Origin: Sphingorhabdus sp. EL138
GTDB lineage: Bacteria > Pseudomonadota > Alphaproteobacteria > Sphingomonadales > Sphingomonadaceae
Direction of reading: 5' to 3'
Assembly: GCF_945882965.1 (NCBI RefSeq)
Contig: NZ_CAMCWY010000021.1
Coordinates: 1-44,338, forward strand
Length of the DNA: 44,338 nucleotides
The translations under genes were made by a program, and so were the position numbers. Shown here in pieces: positions 44,338 through 44,338 of the stretch; the stretch's first letter is position 1, and each line of letters starts with the position of its first letter. The notes under the pieces were generated by a model. That model was given only the letters and a program-made list of their open reading frames with translations, ran no database searches and had not been told where the DNA came from.

Positions 44338-44338
44338 A

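Overview
The window reads as a piece of chromosome from a member of the Sphingomonadaceae (Alphaproteobacteria, of the Sphingopyxis/Sphingorhabdus type). This is inferred from gene content and order: hemC-hemD followed by a mitofilin/Mic60-like gene, a PopZ (DUF2497) gene upstream of valS, the ctaG-coxC-DUF983-SURF1 order, a PCMT-like gene overlapping tolC, and families common in sphingomonads (DUF2093, DUF1272, DUF3422, CYP153). Genes are tightly packed, with many 4-bp start/stop overlaps.

Positions 1-4975 are accessory DNA. A complete IS3-family insertion sequence (1-1293) begins on the first base of the window and has cut off the 5' end of a ClpP-fold membrane/periplasmic protease gene (COG3904 type). 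Next comes an unusual large gene for a J-domain protein fused to an RDD membrane domain and an AT-rich extracytoplasmic tail. About 700 bp of decayed DNA follows, including the remains of a second IS3-type transposase. This block stops at the 3' end of a tRNA-Ser(GGA) gene, a classic integration point. On the other side of the tRNA lies a dead fragment of a peptidyl-prolyl isomerase gene.

From 5.4 kb on the DNA is core-like. 5.4-7.9 kb: hemC-hemD-mic60 (minus). 7.9-11.5 kb: tsaD-gpsA-polysaccharide flippase (plus). 11.5-14.7 kb: a PfkB/adenosine kinase, an EI24 membrane protein with a small lipoprotein, and queG. 14.8-16.9 kb: a two-gene ABC exporter. 17.0-18.8 kb: a lone CYP153-type cytochrome P450, then an exported MsrB. 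18.9-21.5 kb: an ankyrin protein, then a SCO1, YcgN, YgjP-like protease and DUF1272 cluster. 21.5-26.0 kb: an HhH membrane protein, purD and xseA whose start codons overlap head to head, DUF2093 and an M23 peptidase. 26.0-28.8 kb: a truncated PhyR-like response regulator, a lipoprotein cytochrome c, DUF3422 and tRNA-Cys. 29.1-37.2 kb: a PCMT-like protein, TolC, PopZ and valS, with an amidohydrolase-permease pair lodged between popZ and valS and bracketed by inverted repeat elements. 37.2-40.9 kb: a MATE exporter and a DsbD/ScsB-type reductase. 41.0-44.3 kb: infC with an ATC start codon, then tauE, SURF1, DUF983, coxC and the end of ctaG, read on the minus strand as part of the cytochrome oxidase cluster.

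The most interesting points are the multi-domain J-domain/RDD protein beside a ClpP-like protease in the tRNA-Ser accessory block, the bracketed amidohydrolase-permease cassette, the ATC start of infC, the truncated PhyR, and the layered pseudogenes around tRNA-Ser. No CRISPR array, rRNA gene or recognisable prophage is present.
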